Assembly: GCF_001855565.1 (NCBI RefSeq)
Contig: NZ_MKCR01000027.1
Span: 1-64,000 of the forward strand
Length of the DNA: 64,000 nucleotides
Direction: 5' to 3'
From: Chromobacterium amazonense
GTDB taxonomy: Bacteria; Pseudomonadota; Gammaproteobacteria; Burkholderiales; Chromobacteriaceae
Of the stretch, positions 9,419 to 18,101 are shown in pieces. The position numbers were made by a program, and so were the translations under genes. Numbering within the stretch: position 1 is the stretch's first letter; every line of letters begins with the position of its first letter. The notes below the pieces were generated by a model that ran no database searches, was not told the DNA's origin, and saw only the letters and a program-made list of their open reading frames with translations.

Positions 9419-10449
9419 GCGGACTTGCCGCTGATGCCGGCCTCCTCGAAAGTGGCCATCTCGTTGTGCAGCCTTACCGCCATCTGCAGCAGCGGCACGC
9501 AGACCGCCGCGCCGGAGCCTTCGCCCAGGCGCATGCCCAGGTCCACCAGCGGCTGCAGCTGCAGCGCGGCCAGCGCATGGTCGTGCCCGGCCTCCGCCGA
9601 GCGGTGGCTGGCCAACAGCCACTCGTGCAGCGAGGGATCGATGGCCTTGGCGCATAGCGCGGCGGCGCTGGCGATGAAACCATCGACCAGCGAGGGCACG
9701 CCCAGATGGGCGCCTTCCAGATAGAAGCCCGCCATCGCGGCGATTTCCAGGCCGCCCAGCTCGGCCAGCGTGTCCTGGCCGCTGAGATTTTCCCAGGCCA
9801 CGCGCGCCAGCGCGGTCTTCACCACCCGCAGCTTGTTGGCCAGGCCGATGTCGTCGATGCCGGTGCCGCGGCCTACCACCAGTTCCGGCGACGCGCCGGT
9901 CAGCCGGCAGATCAGCGCGGCCGACGCCGTGGTGTTGCCGATGCCCATGTCGCCGGCGATCAGCAAATTCGCGCCTTCGTCCACCGCGCGGCGGGCGGCG
10001 GCGCGGCCGGCTTCCCGCGCGGCTTCCGTTTCCTCGGCGCTCATCGCCGTTTCCTTGGCCAGGTTGCGGCTGCCGGCGCGCACCTTGGCATGGACGATGG
10101 GCAGCGCCGATACCTCGCCGGCCACGCCGACGTCCACCACTTCCAGCCGCGCGTCCAGCGCGCGCGCCAACACGCAGATGGCTGCGCCGCCATTGGCGAA
10201 ATTGCGCACCATCTCGGTGGTGACGGCGGAGGGAAAGGCCGACACGCCCTCGGCGGTGACGCCGTGGTCGCCGGCGAACACGGTGATGGCGGGGCGCAGG
10301 ACGTCCGGCCGGGCGCGGCCTTGCCAGGCGGCGAAGCGGCAGGCCAGCTCCTCCAGCTGCCCCAGGCTGCCGGGCGGCTTGGTCAGGATGGCCTGGCGGG
10401 CGCGGGCGGCGTTGCGGGCGGAGAGATCCAGGGGTTTGCTACGATTCAT
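9415..10449 (-). CDS. cobT: Nicotinate-nucleotide-dimethylbenzimidazole phosphoribosyltransferase
   Basis: This 344-residue enzyme makes alpha-ribazole phosphate from a lower-ligand base and nicotinate mononucleotide. Signature segments are KPPGSLGQLEELA (about residues 24-36), FAGDHGVTAEGVSAFP, GDMGIGNTTASAAL and GMRLGEGSGAAVCVPLL, whose glutamate in GEGSG is the catalytic base in studied CobT enzymes. It is first in the leftward cobTCS operon. Only 67 nt separate its start from MITE copy 1, so its promoter must lie in that gap or within the MITE. No riboswitch precedes it on this strand. Confidence 0.94.
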   Translation of the reverse strand: MNRSKPLDLSARNAARARQAILTKPPGSLGQLEELACRFAAWQGRARPDVLRPAITVFAGDHGVTAEGVSAFPSAVTTEMVRNFANGGAAICVLARALDARLEVVDVGVAGEVSALPIVHAKVRAGSRNLAKETAMSAEETEAAREAGRAAARRAVDEGANLLIAGDMGIGNTTASAALICRLTGASPELVVGRGTGIDDIGLANKLRVVKTALARVAWENLSGQDTLAELGGLEIAAMAGFYLEGAHLGVPSLVDGFIASAAALCAKAIDPSLHEWLLASHRSAEAGHDHALAALQLQPLVDLGMRLGEGSGAAVCVPLLQMAVRLHNEMATFEEAGISGKSA

Positions 10450-10516
10450 GTTCTGGCCTGCAGGGATGGATGATCATGGAATGTTGTCGGCGCGCATGGC
10501 TGGCTGCCGGACTCTA

Positions 10517-10784
10517 GGGGCGGTTGACGTTTGGTGGGCGGTCGCGCCGGGATGCATTTTGCGCCGAATCGAGGCGTTCCGCACGCCGCATAGTCATTCT
10601 CGGCCAGCGCGGAACAACGAAGAGTCGGCGCGGAAAGGCGCCCGGCCCGGAGGGTTTGGCCGCTTTGGGCCGGAAGCCACGTTGCCCAGCCCTTGCATAG
10701 AATGACTATGCGTCGGACTGTGCGCCTTGCTTCCGGCCCAAAATCGGCGCAAACGCGATCCACTCACCAAACGTCAACAGCCCC
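10517..10784. mobile_element. MITE copy 1 (268 bp, non-autonomous element)
   Basis: This is a 268-bp element bounded by terminal inverted repeats, GGGGCGGTTGACGTTTGGTG on the left and CACCAAACGTCAACAGCCCC on the right. It is flanked on both sides by TA (CTA-element-TAA). An internal perfect 13-bp inverted repeat, GCATAGTCATTCT / AGAATGACTATGC, is at 10588-10600 and 10699-10711. Two further copies, at 24299 and 25747, align along their whole length with only scattered differences. It contains no plausible transposase, and the short ORFs in it are chance. It sits between the divergent cobT and btuB transcription units. Confidence 0.88.
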
Positions 10785-10829
10785 TAAGCATATTACCGCT
10801 TGGCCGGTGCCGCCAAAACCCCGGCGGGT

Positions 10830-10835
10830 TATAAT
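10830..10835 (+). promoter_or_regulatory. Candidate -10 element of the btuB transcript
   Basis: A perfect TATAAT lies 10 nt before the first conserved bases of the cobalamin riboswitch, where transcription should begin. No good -35 hexamer is found at 16-18 nt spacing, so the promoter may depend on an activator or an extended upstream contact. The right end of MITE copy 1 is only 46 nt upstream. Confidence 0.5.
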
Positions 10836-10844
10836 CGCCGCCTA

Positions 10845-11030
10845 GCAGGTGTCCGCGCTTAGCCTTTTGGGGGCGAGCGCGGGTGAAACGGGAAGCCGGT
10901 GTGAAGCCGGCGCTGCCCCCGCAACGGTAAGGCCTGGCGCGATACGCGCCTAGGCGACGCAGCAAGCCACTGTCCAATCGGATGGGAAGGCGCGTCGCCG
11001 GCATGGCCCAGCCCGGAGACCGGCCTGCAG
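10845..11030 (+). promoter_or_regulatory. Cobalamin (B12) riboswitch
   Basis: The region contains the riboswitch landmarks in order: GGTGTCC start, GGGTGAAACGGGAAGCCGGTG, the B12 box at 10892-10932 (GAAGCCGG...GCTGCCCCCGCAACGGTAAG), CACTGTC, GGATGGGAAGG and the closing AGCCCGGAGACCGGCCTGC. Adenosylcobalamin binding should shut down the downstream btuB-cobU-btuF transcript. It lies 151 nt before the btuB start, leaving room for an expression platform. Confidence 0.95.
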
Positions 11031-11180
11031 AGCCCCGGCCGGAAGCCGGAGGAATACTGGAGTATCGCGGGGAGGCGATCCGACAGACGATTCCGGCTGC
11101 GCCGCGACCCGTTTTCTTGCCCTCTTCGCACTCTGACGATGTCCCCTTGCGGGAAGCTATCAATCCGTGGAGTGTGTTTC

Positions 11181-13019
11181 ATGTTTCAGCCCCAAACTTG
11201 CGCCTTCGCCGTAGCGCTGGCCTGCGCCGGCGCGGCCCATGCCGCCGATGTGCCGGAATTCGCCGGCGACCCGGTGATCGTGACGGCGAGCCGCATCGCG
11301 CAGCCATTATCCAAAACCTTGGCCGACGCCACGGTCATCACTCGCGACGAGATCGAGCAAAGCGGCGCGCAAACATTGCAGCAAGTGCTGTCCCGCCAGG
11401 CGGCGATCAGCATCACCGCCAATGGCGGTCCCGGAACCAACAGCAGCATCTTCATGCGCGGCACCAACTCCAACCATACCGTAGTGCTGGTGGATGGCGT
11501 CCGCATCTCCTCTGCGACGTCCAGCACCACGGCGATGCAGAACATTCCCTTGGCCCAAATCGACCATATCGAAATTCTGCGCGGCCCCGCGTCGAGCTTG
11601 TACGGCGCCGATGCGATTGGCGGCGTGATCCAGATTTTTACCCGCAAGGGCGAGGGCGAGCCGCGAGTGAATGCCGCGGTGGAAGCCGGTAGCCGGGGCA
11701 CGGGCAAATTGACGGCCGGGGTAGACGGCAAGACAGGCAATACGGCTTACAGCCTGCAAGTGAGCCATGATCAGTCCGATGGTTTCTCCGCGACCAACGC
11801 TTTGAATCAATATTCATATAACCCGGATAAGGACGGCTACCGAAACGACAGCTACAGCGCCAATGTGACGCAAACGTTGGCGCCGGGGCATGATTTGACG
11901 CTGCGTCTGTTCCAGACCTTTGCCCGAGCCGATTTTGACCAGAATCCGGTAGGCCAGGACTGGACCGATACCCGCCTCACGGGGCAGAGCCTGGAGTCCC
12001 GCAACCGTTTTTCCGACATCTGGACCAGCACCCTGCGCTTCAGCCATAGCCAGGACAAGCAGGAAACCTTCGCCGACGCGACTGGTGGCCAGCGCAACAG
12101 CTTGTACCAGACGACCCAGAACGAATGGACTTGGCAGAACGATCTGACCACTGCTTGGGGCAAGTTCGTGCTGGGCGCGACCCATAATGATCAAAAGGTG
12201 AGCAGCAGCAGCGCGTATACCCAAACCACGCGAACCCAGAATGCCGGGTTCGCCACTTACCAGCTGGAGCTGGGCAATAGCCTGCTGCACGCTAGCGTGC
12301 GCCGTGATCACGATGACCAGTTCGGCGGCAAGACTACCGGCAAAGTGGATTACGGCTACCGTTTTGCCGAAGGGTGGTTGGTGCGGGCAGGGTATGGCAC
12401 GGCTTACAAGGCGCCGACCTTCAATGACCTGTATTACCCCTTGGCGTTTGGCTACCAAGGCAACCCGAACTTGAAGCCCGAGAGCGCCATCAATACGGAG
12501 TTGGGGCTGGAGTATCGTCACCAGGGCAGCACTTTCCGCCTGACGGGCTTCCATAACCAAGTCAGCAATCTGATCGCTTATGGCTCGTTGGGCAATGGCA
12601 TCGGTACCATGCTCAATGTCAACCGCGCCACCATCCGTGGGGTGAGTCTGGAAGGACAAACCAAGCTGGCAGAGTTCGATTTGGGCGGCAACCTCACCTT
12701 GTTGGATGCGCGTGACGACAAAACGGGCCAATGGCTGGCCTTCCGGCCGCGCCAGAGCGCCAACTTCACCGCCAGCCGGGATTGGGGGCGCTGGACGGCC
12801 GGTGTGGAGCAGCAAGTCGCCTCGGTTCGCTATGACAATATTTCCAATGTGACGCTGCATGGTTATGGCGTGACCAATGCCTATGTCGATTACCGTTTTG
12901 CCAAAAACTGGACTGCTACCGCGCGTGTAGACAACCTGTTCGACCGCGAGTACCAAACGACCTATGGTTACAATACCGGGGGGCTGGGAGCCTTCATCGG
13001 CGTACGTTATAGCCAGTAA
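11181..13019 (+). CDS. btuB: TonB-dependent vitamin B12 outer-membrane receptor
   Basis: This 612-residue outer-membrane receptor has a signal peptide (cleavage after ALACAGAAHA). A TonB box-like GDPVIVTASRI (about residues 29-39) follows, then a plug domain (GTNSNHTVVLVDGVRI, then IDHIEILRGPASSLYGADAIGGVIQIFTR) and a 22-strand barrel ending GAFIGVRYSQ, with the terminal aromatic-x motif. It imports cobalamin using TonB-ExbBD energy. Position directly behind a cobalamin riboswitch and before cobU-btuF fixes the substrate. ATG 11181 was chosen over an upstream GTG-like reading because it begins a proper signal peptide. Confidence 0.93.
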   Translation: MFQPQTCAFAVALACAGAAHAADVPEFAGDPVIVTASRIAQPLSKTLADATVITRDEIEQSGAQTLQQVLSRQAAISITANGGPGTNSSIFMRGTNSNHTVVLVDGVRISSATSSTTAMQNIPLAQIDHIEILRGPASSLYGADAIGGVIQIFTRKGEGEPRVNAAVEAGSRGTGKLTAGVDGKTGNTAYSLQVSHDQSDGFSATNALNQYSYNPDKDGYRNDSYSANVTQTLAPGHDLTLRLFQTFARADFDQNPVGQDWTDTRLTGQSLESRNRFSDIWTSTLRFSHSQDKQETFADATGGQRNSLYQTTQNEWTWQNDLTTAWGKFVLGATHNDQKVSSSSAYTQTTRTQNAGFATYQLELGNSLLHASVRRDHDDQFGGKTTGKVDYGYRFAEGWLVRAGYGTAYKAPTFNDLYYPLAFGYQGNPNLKPESAINTELGLEYRHQGSTFRLTGFHNQVSNLIAYGSLGNGIGTMLNVNRATIRGVSLEGQTKLAEFDLGGNLTLLDARDDKTGQWLAFRPRQSANFTASRDWGRWTAGVEQQVASVRYDNISNVTLHGYGVTNAYVDYRFAKNWTATARVDNLFDREYQTTYGYNTGGLGAFIGVRYSQ

Positions 13020-13028
13020 GGAACCTCC

Positions 13029-13556
13029 ATGCCTCACCTGATCACCGGCGGCGCCCGAAGCGGCAAGAGCCGCCATGCCGAAGACCTGGCCCGCCGGCAT
13101 GGCGGACCGGTGTGCTATCTCGCTACCGCCGAGGTGCGCGATCCCGAGTTCGCGCGCCGGGTGGAGCGCCACCGCGCCCAGCGGCCGGCGCACTGGCGCG
13201 TGGCCGAGGCCGGGCGTGGGCTGGCGGCGGCCATTGTCGCGCATGATGCGGCGGGCGGCCTGCTGCTGATCGACTGCCTGGGCATGTGGCTGATGCGTTT
13301 CTTCGGCGAGCAAGGCTTCGACGAGGCCGAGTACGCGGTGGAGCGCGACGCGTTGCTGGCGGCGCTGGGCCGGCTGGCCGGCGAGGCGCTGCTGGTCAGC
13401 AATGAGGTGGGCTGGGGCGTGGTGGCGGACGATGCCGAAACCCGCCGTTTCGTCGACGAATTGGGCCGGCTCAACCAGCTGGTGGCTTCGCGTTGCGACA
13501 GGGTTACTCTGGTGGCCTGCGGCTTGCCGCTGGCGCTGAAAGGCGGACTGGCATGA
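13029..13556 (+). CDS. cobU: Bifunctional adenosylcobinamide kinase / adenosylcobinamide-phosphate guanylyltransferase
   Basis: This 175-residue enzyme phosphorylates adenosylcobinamide and then transfers GMP to give adenosylcobinamide-GDP, the substrate of CobS. The Walker A loop GGARSGKS is at residues 7-14. The guanylylated histidine lies in RVERHRAQRP (about residue 47), and LLIDCLGMWLMR and LLVSNEVGWGVV follow the family pattern. The ATG is preceded by AAGGAACC. It is the second gene of the riboswitch-controlled operon and overlaps btuF by 4 bp. Confidence 0.93.
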   Translation: MPHLITGGARSGKSRHAEDLARRHGGPVCYLATAEVRDPEFARRVERHRAQRPAHWRVAEAGRGLAAAIVAHDAAGGLLLIDCLGMWLMRFFGEQGFDEAEYAVERDALLAALGRLAGEALLVSNEVGWGVVADDAETRRFVDELGRLNQLVASRCDRVTLVACGLPLALKGGLA

Positions 13557-14425
13557 GGTTATGGCTCCTCCTGGCCGGCCTGTTGCTGGCCGGCGCCGCG
13601 CGCGCGGCCGTCAGCGTCGAAGATGGTTCGGGGCGGATGGTCACGCTGGCCAAGCCGGCGCAACGCATCGTCAGCCTGGCGCCGCATGCCACCGAGTTGC
13701 TGTTCGCCGCCGGCGCCGGCGGCAAGGTGGTGGCCGCCGTCGAATACAGCGACCACCCCGCCGCCGCGAAGAAGCTGCCGCGGGTGGGCAGTTTTACCGG
13801 TTTCAGTCTGGAAGCGGTATTACGTCTGCGGCCTGACTTGGTGGTGGCGTGGCAGGATGGCGGTTCGCCGCGCGAGTTGGAGCGGCTGAAGCGGCTGGGC
13901 GTGCCGGTATTCATCAGCCATCCGTTGCAGCCGGGCGATGTGGCGCTGGAAATCGACAAGCTGGGACGCTTGGCCGGCACCGAAGCCGCCGCTGCGCGCG
14001 CCGCGCTGCAATACCGTCAGCGGCTGGCCGCCTTGCAGCAACGCTATGGCGGCCGCGCGCCGGTGCGGGTGTTTTATCAACTGAGCCAGGCGCCGATTTT
14101 CACCGTCAGCGGCAAGAGCTACATTGATTCGCTGATCCGCACCTGCGGCGGCGTCAATGTGTTCGCCGATCTGTCGCTGCCGGCGCCGCAGGTGTCCACC
14201 ACCTCGGTCGTGGCGGCGCAGCCACAGGCCATCATCGCGACGGACAACGCCTCGCTGGCGATGTGGCAGCGCTGGAAAACCTTGCCGGCAGTGGCTGGCG
14301 GCGCATTGTTCGCGCTGTCTGACGACGCCATCAGCATTCCTGGGCCGCGCATGGTGGATGGCGCGGCCGCGCTGTGCGCCCGTCTGGACACGGCGCGGCA
14401 GCGGCTGGGTTTGACGGCCAACTAG
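13553..14425 (+). CDS. btuF: Cobalamin ABC-transporter periplasmic binding protein
   Basis: This 290-residue class III solute-binding protein has a signal peptide (MRLWLLLAGLLLAGAARA). Family features are QRIVSLAPHATELLFAAGAG, AVEYSDHPAAAKKLPRVG and a second lobe after a long helix (~residues 140-170). It captures B12 in the periplasm after BtuB. No BtuC permease or BtuD ATPase gene is adjacent, so partner subunits must be encoded elsewhere. The ATG overlaps the cobU stop (ATGA). Confidence 0.88.
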   Translation: MRLWLLLAGLLLAGAARAAVSVEDGSGRMVTLAKPAQRIVSLAPHATELLFAAGAGGKVVAAVEYSDHPAAAKKLPRVGSFTGFSLEAVLRLRPDLVVAWQDGGSPRELERLKRLGVPVFISHPLQPGDVALEIDKLGRLAGTEAAAARAALQYRQRLAALQQRYGGRAPVRVFYQLSQAPIFTVSGKSYIDSLIRTCGGVNVFADLSLPAPQVSTTSVVAAQPQAIIATDNASLAMWQRWKTLPAVAGGALFALSDDAISIPGPRMVDGAAALCARLDTARQRLGLTAN

Positions 14426-14446
14426 CCGCCCGTTATCCTCGCCGCC

Positions 14447-14656
14447 ATGGACAATGAACTGGAATATCTCGAATCCCGCGTCGCGGCGCTGGTTGGCCGC
14501 ATTCGGGAGCTGGAAACCCAGAACGGCCGTTTCGCCGAGGCGCTGTCCGAAGCGCTGAAGGAAAACGCCGAGCTGCATTTCCGCGTCAATGAAACCCGCA
14601 ACCGGGTGGCCGCGCTGGTGGCGCGCCTGCCGGCTGCGCCGGAGGATGAGCAATGA
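14447..14656 (+). CDS. Small coiled-coil protein, ZapB-like (TIGR02449-type)
   Basis: This 69-residue protein is almost entirely heptad-repeat coiled coil (LEYLESRVAALVGRIRELETQNGRFAEALSEAL...). It lies directly upstream of zapA and overlaps it by 4 bp. Proteins of this size and position resemble the division-associated ZapB-like family. The cell-division role is inferred from the neighbour, because a coiled coil alone is not diagnostic. Confidence 0.75.
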   Translation: MDNELEYLESRVAALVGRIRELETQNGRFAEALSEALKENAELHFRVNETRNRVAALVARLPAAPEDEQ

Positions 14657-14964
14657 GCGACGTGGTTCAGGTCGACATCGAACTGCTGGGACGCCATTTC
14701 ACCATCGGCACCCCGGAAGGCGAGCAGGAAACCCTGCGTGAGGCGGTGCGTTTGCTGGAAGGCAAGATCGCCACCATCCAGCAGCATGGCAAGGTGATGG
14801 ACGCCGACAAGATCGCCATCATGGCCGCGCTGAACATCGCCCATGACCTGCTGAAAACAAAAGTGGGAGAAGGCTTGGAGATGGCGGCGTTTCAGCGTAA
14901 AATACGCGGCATGAGCGAAGCCGCTGACGAGGCGCTTCGCCAGAGTCAACAGCCGCTGTTCTGA
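14653..14964 (+). CDS. zapA: Cell division protein ZapA
   Basis: This 103-residue protein promotes FtsZ protofilament bundling at the Z ring. It has the N-terminal ZapA fold (VQVDIELLGRHFTIGTPEGEQETLREAVRLLEGKI) and a C-terminal helix for tetramerisation containing the family segment DADKIAIMAALNIAHDLL. The ATG overlaps the upstream coiled-coil gene. The downstream 6S RNA and fthC genes are the standard zapA neighbours in beta- and gammaproteobacteria. Confidence 0.92.
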   Translation: MSDVVQVDIELLGRHFTIGTPEGEQETLREAVRLLEGKIATIQQHGKVMDADKIAIMAALNIAHDLLKTKVGEGLEMAAFQRKIRGMSEAADEALRQSQQPLF

Positions 14965-14993
14965 CAAGGCGGCGCGCACTACAGGTCAGTTTA

Positions 14994-15172
14994 TCCCCTG
15001 CGGTGTTCGTGACGGCACACAATTCCTTTGTACCAATGCGTTCGCTTTTGGTTGCCAGCGTGAGACATGGGCGAGACGCGTCCCTTGCGGATGCGCCCGA
15101 AATGTCTGGCAGGCGGCCCCTCCTGGAAACAGGGTACAAGCGAATTTAGCCCGAACGGCACTCGCGGGGGTC
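14994..15172 (+). ncRNA. ssrS: 6S RNA
   Basis: The locus between zapA and the 5-formyl-THF cyclo-ligase gene is the conserved home of 6S RNA. The ~179-nt region has a closing stem in which 5' CCCCTGCGGTGTTCG (from 14995) pairs with 3' CGAACGGCACTCGCGGGG (to 15170). The irregular internal region is consistent with the open-promoter mimic that sequesters RNA polymerase in stationary phase. Ends are approximate (a few nt). Confidence 0.85.
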
Positions 15173-15179
15173 TCCCCTC

Positions 15180-15791
15180 ATGACCTCGTCCACCACTGCA
15201 ATGACTTCCATCGACAAGCAGGCGCTCAGGCGCCGGGTTCGTCGCGCCCGCATGGCCCTGCCGCCCGCGTATCGCGCCGCCGCCGCCCGCGCCATCGCGC
15301 GCCACGCCTCGCGCCTGTTGCAGCGCGGCAAGCGCATAGGCGGCTATCTGGCCGCCGGCTCCGAGCTGGATCTTTCCGAGTTGCTGAATGCCGCGCTGTG
15401 GCGCAACGGGCAGGTCTATCTGCCGCAGATTCCGCGTCGCGGCCGCCGGCTGTGGTTTACCCGGCTGGGCGCGGCCGATCGCTGGTATCGGCATCCGCGC
15501 TATCGCATCTTGGAATACGCTGGACCGCGCCTGCGCGCCGAGCGGTTGGACGTGATCTTCGTGCCTTTGCTCGCGGTGGACCGCGACGGTTATCGCATGG
15601 GGCAGGGCGGCGGCTTCTACGACGCCACCCTGGCTTTTCGCCGCCGCCATCCGCAGAGCGGCCGGCCTTTGCTGGTGGGCGTGGCTTTCGATTGCCAATT
15701 GGTGGACGCGGTGCCGCGCGAAGCGTGGGATGTGCGGCTGGATTGCTTGTTGACCGAATCCGGCCTGCGGCGGCTGCCGCTGGCCGGATAG
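15180..15791 (+). CDS. fthC: 5-formyltetrahydrofolate cyclo-ligase
   Basis: This protein of about 203 residues converts 5-formyl-THF to 5,10-methenyl-THF using ATP. The phosphate-binding motif RMGQGGGFYDATL (about residues 140-152), the preceding DVIFVPLLAVDRDGYR and the N-terminal basic helix KQALRRRVRRARMAL match the family. The alternative ATG at 15201 (MTSIDKQ) would remove seven residues and is equally plausible. The gene begins just after 6S RNA, with which it is often cotranscribed. Confidence 0.88.
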   Translation: MTSSTTAMTSIDKQALRRRVRRARMALPPAYRAAAARAIARHASRLLQRGKRIGGYLAAGSELDLSELLNAALWRNGQVYLPQIPRRGRRLWFTRLGAADRWYRHPRYRILEYAGPRLRAERLDVIFVPLLAVDRDGYRMGQGGGFYDATLAFRRRHPQSGRPLLVGVAFDCQLVDAVPREAWDVRLDCLLTESGLRRLPLAG

Positions 15792-15801
15792 CTCAAGCCG
15801 G

Positions 15802-17355
15802 TCAGGCCGCTCGGTAGTGGCTGACTTCGCGGTAGCGGCGCGCGTACAGGCCAAACAGCCCCGCCGCCAGCAGCGCGATGCCGGCGAAGAAGAACATCAG
15901 GAAGGCTTCCAGGCTCAGGCCGCTGGCCGCCACGGTGCTCTTCATCGCGGCGCTGGCCACGCCGGCATTGATCAGCAGCACCCACAGGTTGCCGACGGTG
16001 GTGGACAGGCCCCAGAAGCTCATCAGCGTGCCCTTCATCGACAGCGGCGCCTGGCTATAGGCAAACTCCAGGCCCGTGGCCGAAACCAGCACCTCGCCCA
16101 TGGTCAGCAAAGCGTAGGGCAGAATCTGCCAGGCGATGGACAAGGCGTTGCCGCCGTCAATCTGTAGCTGCATCATGCCCACGACAATCCAGGCCAGCGC
16201 GCTGAATACGATGCCGGCGGTCATGCGGCGCAGCGCGGTGGGCTCCAGGCCGAAGCGGCGCAGCGCAGGGTACAACACCAGATTGTTGAACGGGATCAGC
16301 AGCATCACCAGCGCCGGGTTCAGTGCCTGCATCTGCGACGGCGCGAACCAATCCGGCTTGCTCATGAAGCCGGCCTGGATCACCCAGGTGGAGGCTTTCT
16401 GGTCGAACAGCGACCAGAACGGCGTCACCAGCGAGAAGATGATCAGGATGCGCAGCACCGAGCGCACCCCCTCTATCGCCTCTTCCGGATGCAGCGTTCG
16501 CACCGCTTCCAGCTGCCAGCGGGCGGCCAGGCTGGCGCCGGCCATCACCAAGACGAAGGCCAGGCAGAAACCCGCCACCAGGCCCAGTTCCAGATTGAAG
16601 CTGCACCACGCGGCCAGCGCCACGCTGGCGGCGAACAGCCAGCCGCCGCGGCGGCCGTTGGCCGGCGTCAGGATGGCAGACTTCACCACCTGCCAGAACG
16701 AGTGCGGATCTTTGGGCGCAGGCGGCAGGATCACGTAATGCTTGCGGCCCAGCCAGAAGATGACCAGCGCGATGAACATCAGCGCGCCCGGTATGCCGAA
16801 AGCCACCGACGGGCCGTAGGACTTCAGGAAGATAGGCATAAACAGCGAGGCGAACAGCGAGCCGAAATTGATGATCCAGTAGAAGGAATCGAACACGATC
16901 TTGGCCAGATGCTTGTTCGATTCATCGAACTGATCGCCGCAGAACGATGACACGCAGGGCTTGATGCCGCCCGATCCTATGGCGATCAGCGCCAGGCCGG
17001 CGTAGAAGCCGTTCAGGTTGTTCTCGAACAGCGCCAGGCAGGCGTGGCCCACGCAATACAGCGCGCTGAAAATGATGATGGTGTTGTACTTGCCCCAGAG
17101 GCGGTCGGCCAGCCAGCCGCCCAAGAGCGGGAAGAAATACACCCCGATCATGAAGTTGTGGAAGATGTGCTTGGCCTCGCCGGCGCGCATGTCTTCCGGC
17201 AGATACAGCAGCAGCGAGGTGGTGAGGAAGGCGGTGAGGATGTTGCGCATGCCGTAGAAGCTGAAGCGCTCGCAGCCCTCGTTGCCGATAATGTAGGCGA
17301 TCTGGCGCGGCATGGCGCCGCTGCCGGCAGGCGCCTGCGTCGTGACAGTGGTCAT
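15802..17355 (-). CDS. POT-family proton-dependent oligopeptide transporter
   Basis: This 517-residue inner-membrane protein has about 12-14 helices. It carries POT landmarks: the N-terminal GNEGCERFSFYGMRNIL (E-x-x-E-R-F-x-Y-type, residues 23-39), GGWLADRLWGKYNTI, and ALIAIGSGGIKPCVSSFCGDQF. It couples di-/tripeptide uptake to protons. ATG 17355 is preceded by GGGAGA; the ORF open further upstream has no signal. It stands alone, convergent with fthC. Confidence 0.88.
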   Translation of the reverse strand: MTTVTTQAPAGSGAMPRQIAYIIGNEGCERFSFYGMRNILTAFLTTSLLLYLPEDMRAGEAKHIFHNFMIGVYFFPLLGGWLADRLWGKYNTIIIFSALYCVGHACLALFENNLNGFYAGLALIAIGSGGIKPCVSSFCGDQFDESNKHLAKIVFDSFYWIINFGSLFASLFMPIFLKSYGPSVAFGIPGALMFIALVIFWLGRKHYVILPPAPKDPHSFWQVVKSAILTPANGRRGGWLFAASVALAAWCSFNLELGLVAGFCLAFVLVMAGASLAARWQLEAVRTLHPEEAIEGVRSVLRILIIFSLVTPFWSLFDQKASTWVIQAGFMSKPDWFAPSQMQALNPALVMLLIPFNNLVLYPALRRFGLEPTALRRMTAGIVFSALAWIVVGMMQLQIDGGNALSIAWQILPYALLTMGEVLVSATGLEFAYSQAPLSMKGTLMSFWGLSTTVGNLWVLLINAGVASAAMKSTVAASGLSLEAFLMFFFAGIALLAAGLFGLYARRYREVSHYRAA

Positions 17356-17544
17356 GGGACGGTTTCTCCCGAGTCGGTTGAACGTGCAAGGCCCCGGACT
17401 CGCCGGGGCATCATTGTTGTGCGGACCATGATAACGGCGGCGCGGCGCGCTTCTGTTGGGAATCTGGTAAACGGCAGTTACAAAATTCGGATGTTTTGCC
17501 GTTGAGCGGACGCAATCGGATTTGGCATGGAGGAGGAAATGAAA

Positions 17545-17811
17545 ATGGCCGTATATAGCTGGCTGATGGCGGCCAGTTTGCTGACGTTCATCGTCTATTG
17601 GCGCGACAAGCGCGCCGCGCGGACCGGGGCTTGGCGCACGCCGGAGGCGACGCTGTTGCTGCTGGGCCTGGCGGGAGGCTGGCCTGGCGCTTGGCTGGCC
17701 CGGCACGGCCTGCGGCATAAGACGCGCAAGCAGCCGTTCCGCGCGCTGTTCTGGCTCAGCGTATTGGCCAATCTGGCGCTGTCGTGGTGGCTCTGGCGCG
17801 CATTGGCCTAA
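17545..17811 (+). CDS. DUF1294 small membrane protein
   Basis: This 88-residue protein has three hydrophobic segments and the DUF1294 signature: YWRDKRAA near the N-terminus, LLLLGLAGGWPGAWLARHGLRHKTRKQPFRALFW in the middle. ATG 17545 is chosen because GGAGGA ends 8 nt upstream; ATGs at 17527 and 17539 are too close to that site. Function is unknown. In other bacteria the domain often follows a cold-shock domain, which is absent here. Confidence 0.8.
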   Translation: MAVYSWLMAASLLTFIVYWRDKRAARTGAWRTPEATLLLLGLAGGWPGAWLARHGLRHKTRKQPFRALFWLSVLANLALSWWLWRALA

Positions 17812-17820
17812 ACCATGGCA

Positions 17821-17973
17821 TCAGCGCCAACCAGAATGCGGACCGTAGTAGTACGCCGGCGTCACCGGCACCACCACGGCCGGCCGCGCCACAACCGGCG
17901 CGACGCGCGGCGGTTCCACCACGCAGCCGCCGAGGCTGCCTGTCAGGGCGATGGCGAGTATCCAAGTCTTCAT
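17821..17973 (-). CDS. Small proline-rich lipoprotein
   Basis: This 50-residue peptide has a lipoprotein signal (MKTWILAIALTGSLGGC, lipobox LGGC). A short mature part rich in Pro and Val (VVEPPRVAPVVARPAVVVPVTP) ends in AYYYGPHSGWR. GGGAGAG lies 8 nt before the ATG. Such Pro/Tyr-tailed mini-lipoproteins are common in betaproteobacteria, and no function is known. Confidence 0.6.
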   Translation of the reverse strand: MKTWILAIALTGSLGGCVVEPPRVAPVVARPAVVVPVTPAYYYGPHSGWR

Positions 17974-18101
17974 TTTCACGCTCTCCCGAATCGACAGATA
18001 GGGCAAAAAACTGTCCTGCTGAACCCGGCATACGGGCCAATCTTTCCAGTAAGATTGAGCAAGTCTTTCCCTTTCCCCTCAGCGATTAACAGATATTGTC
18101 C

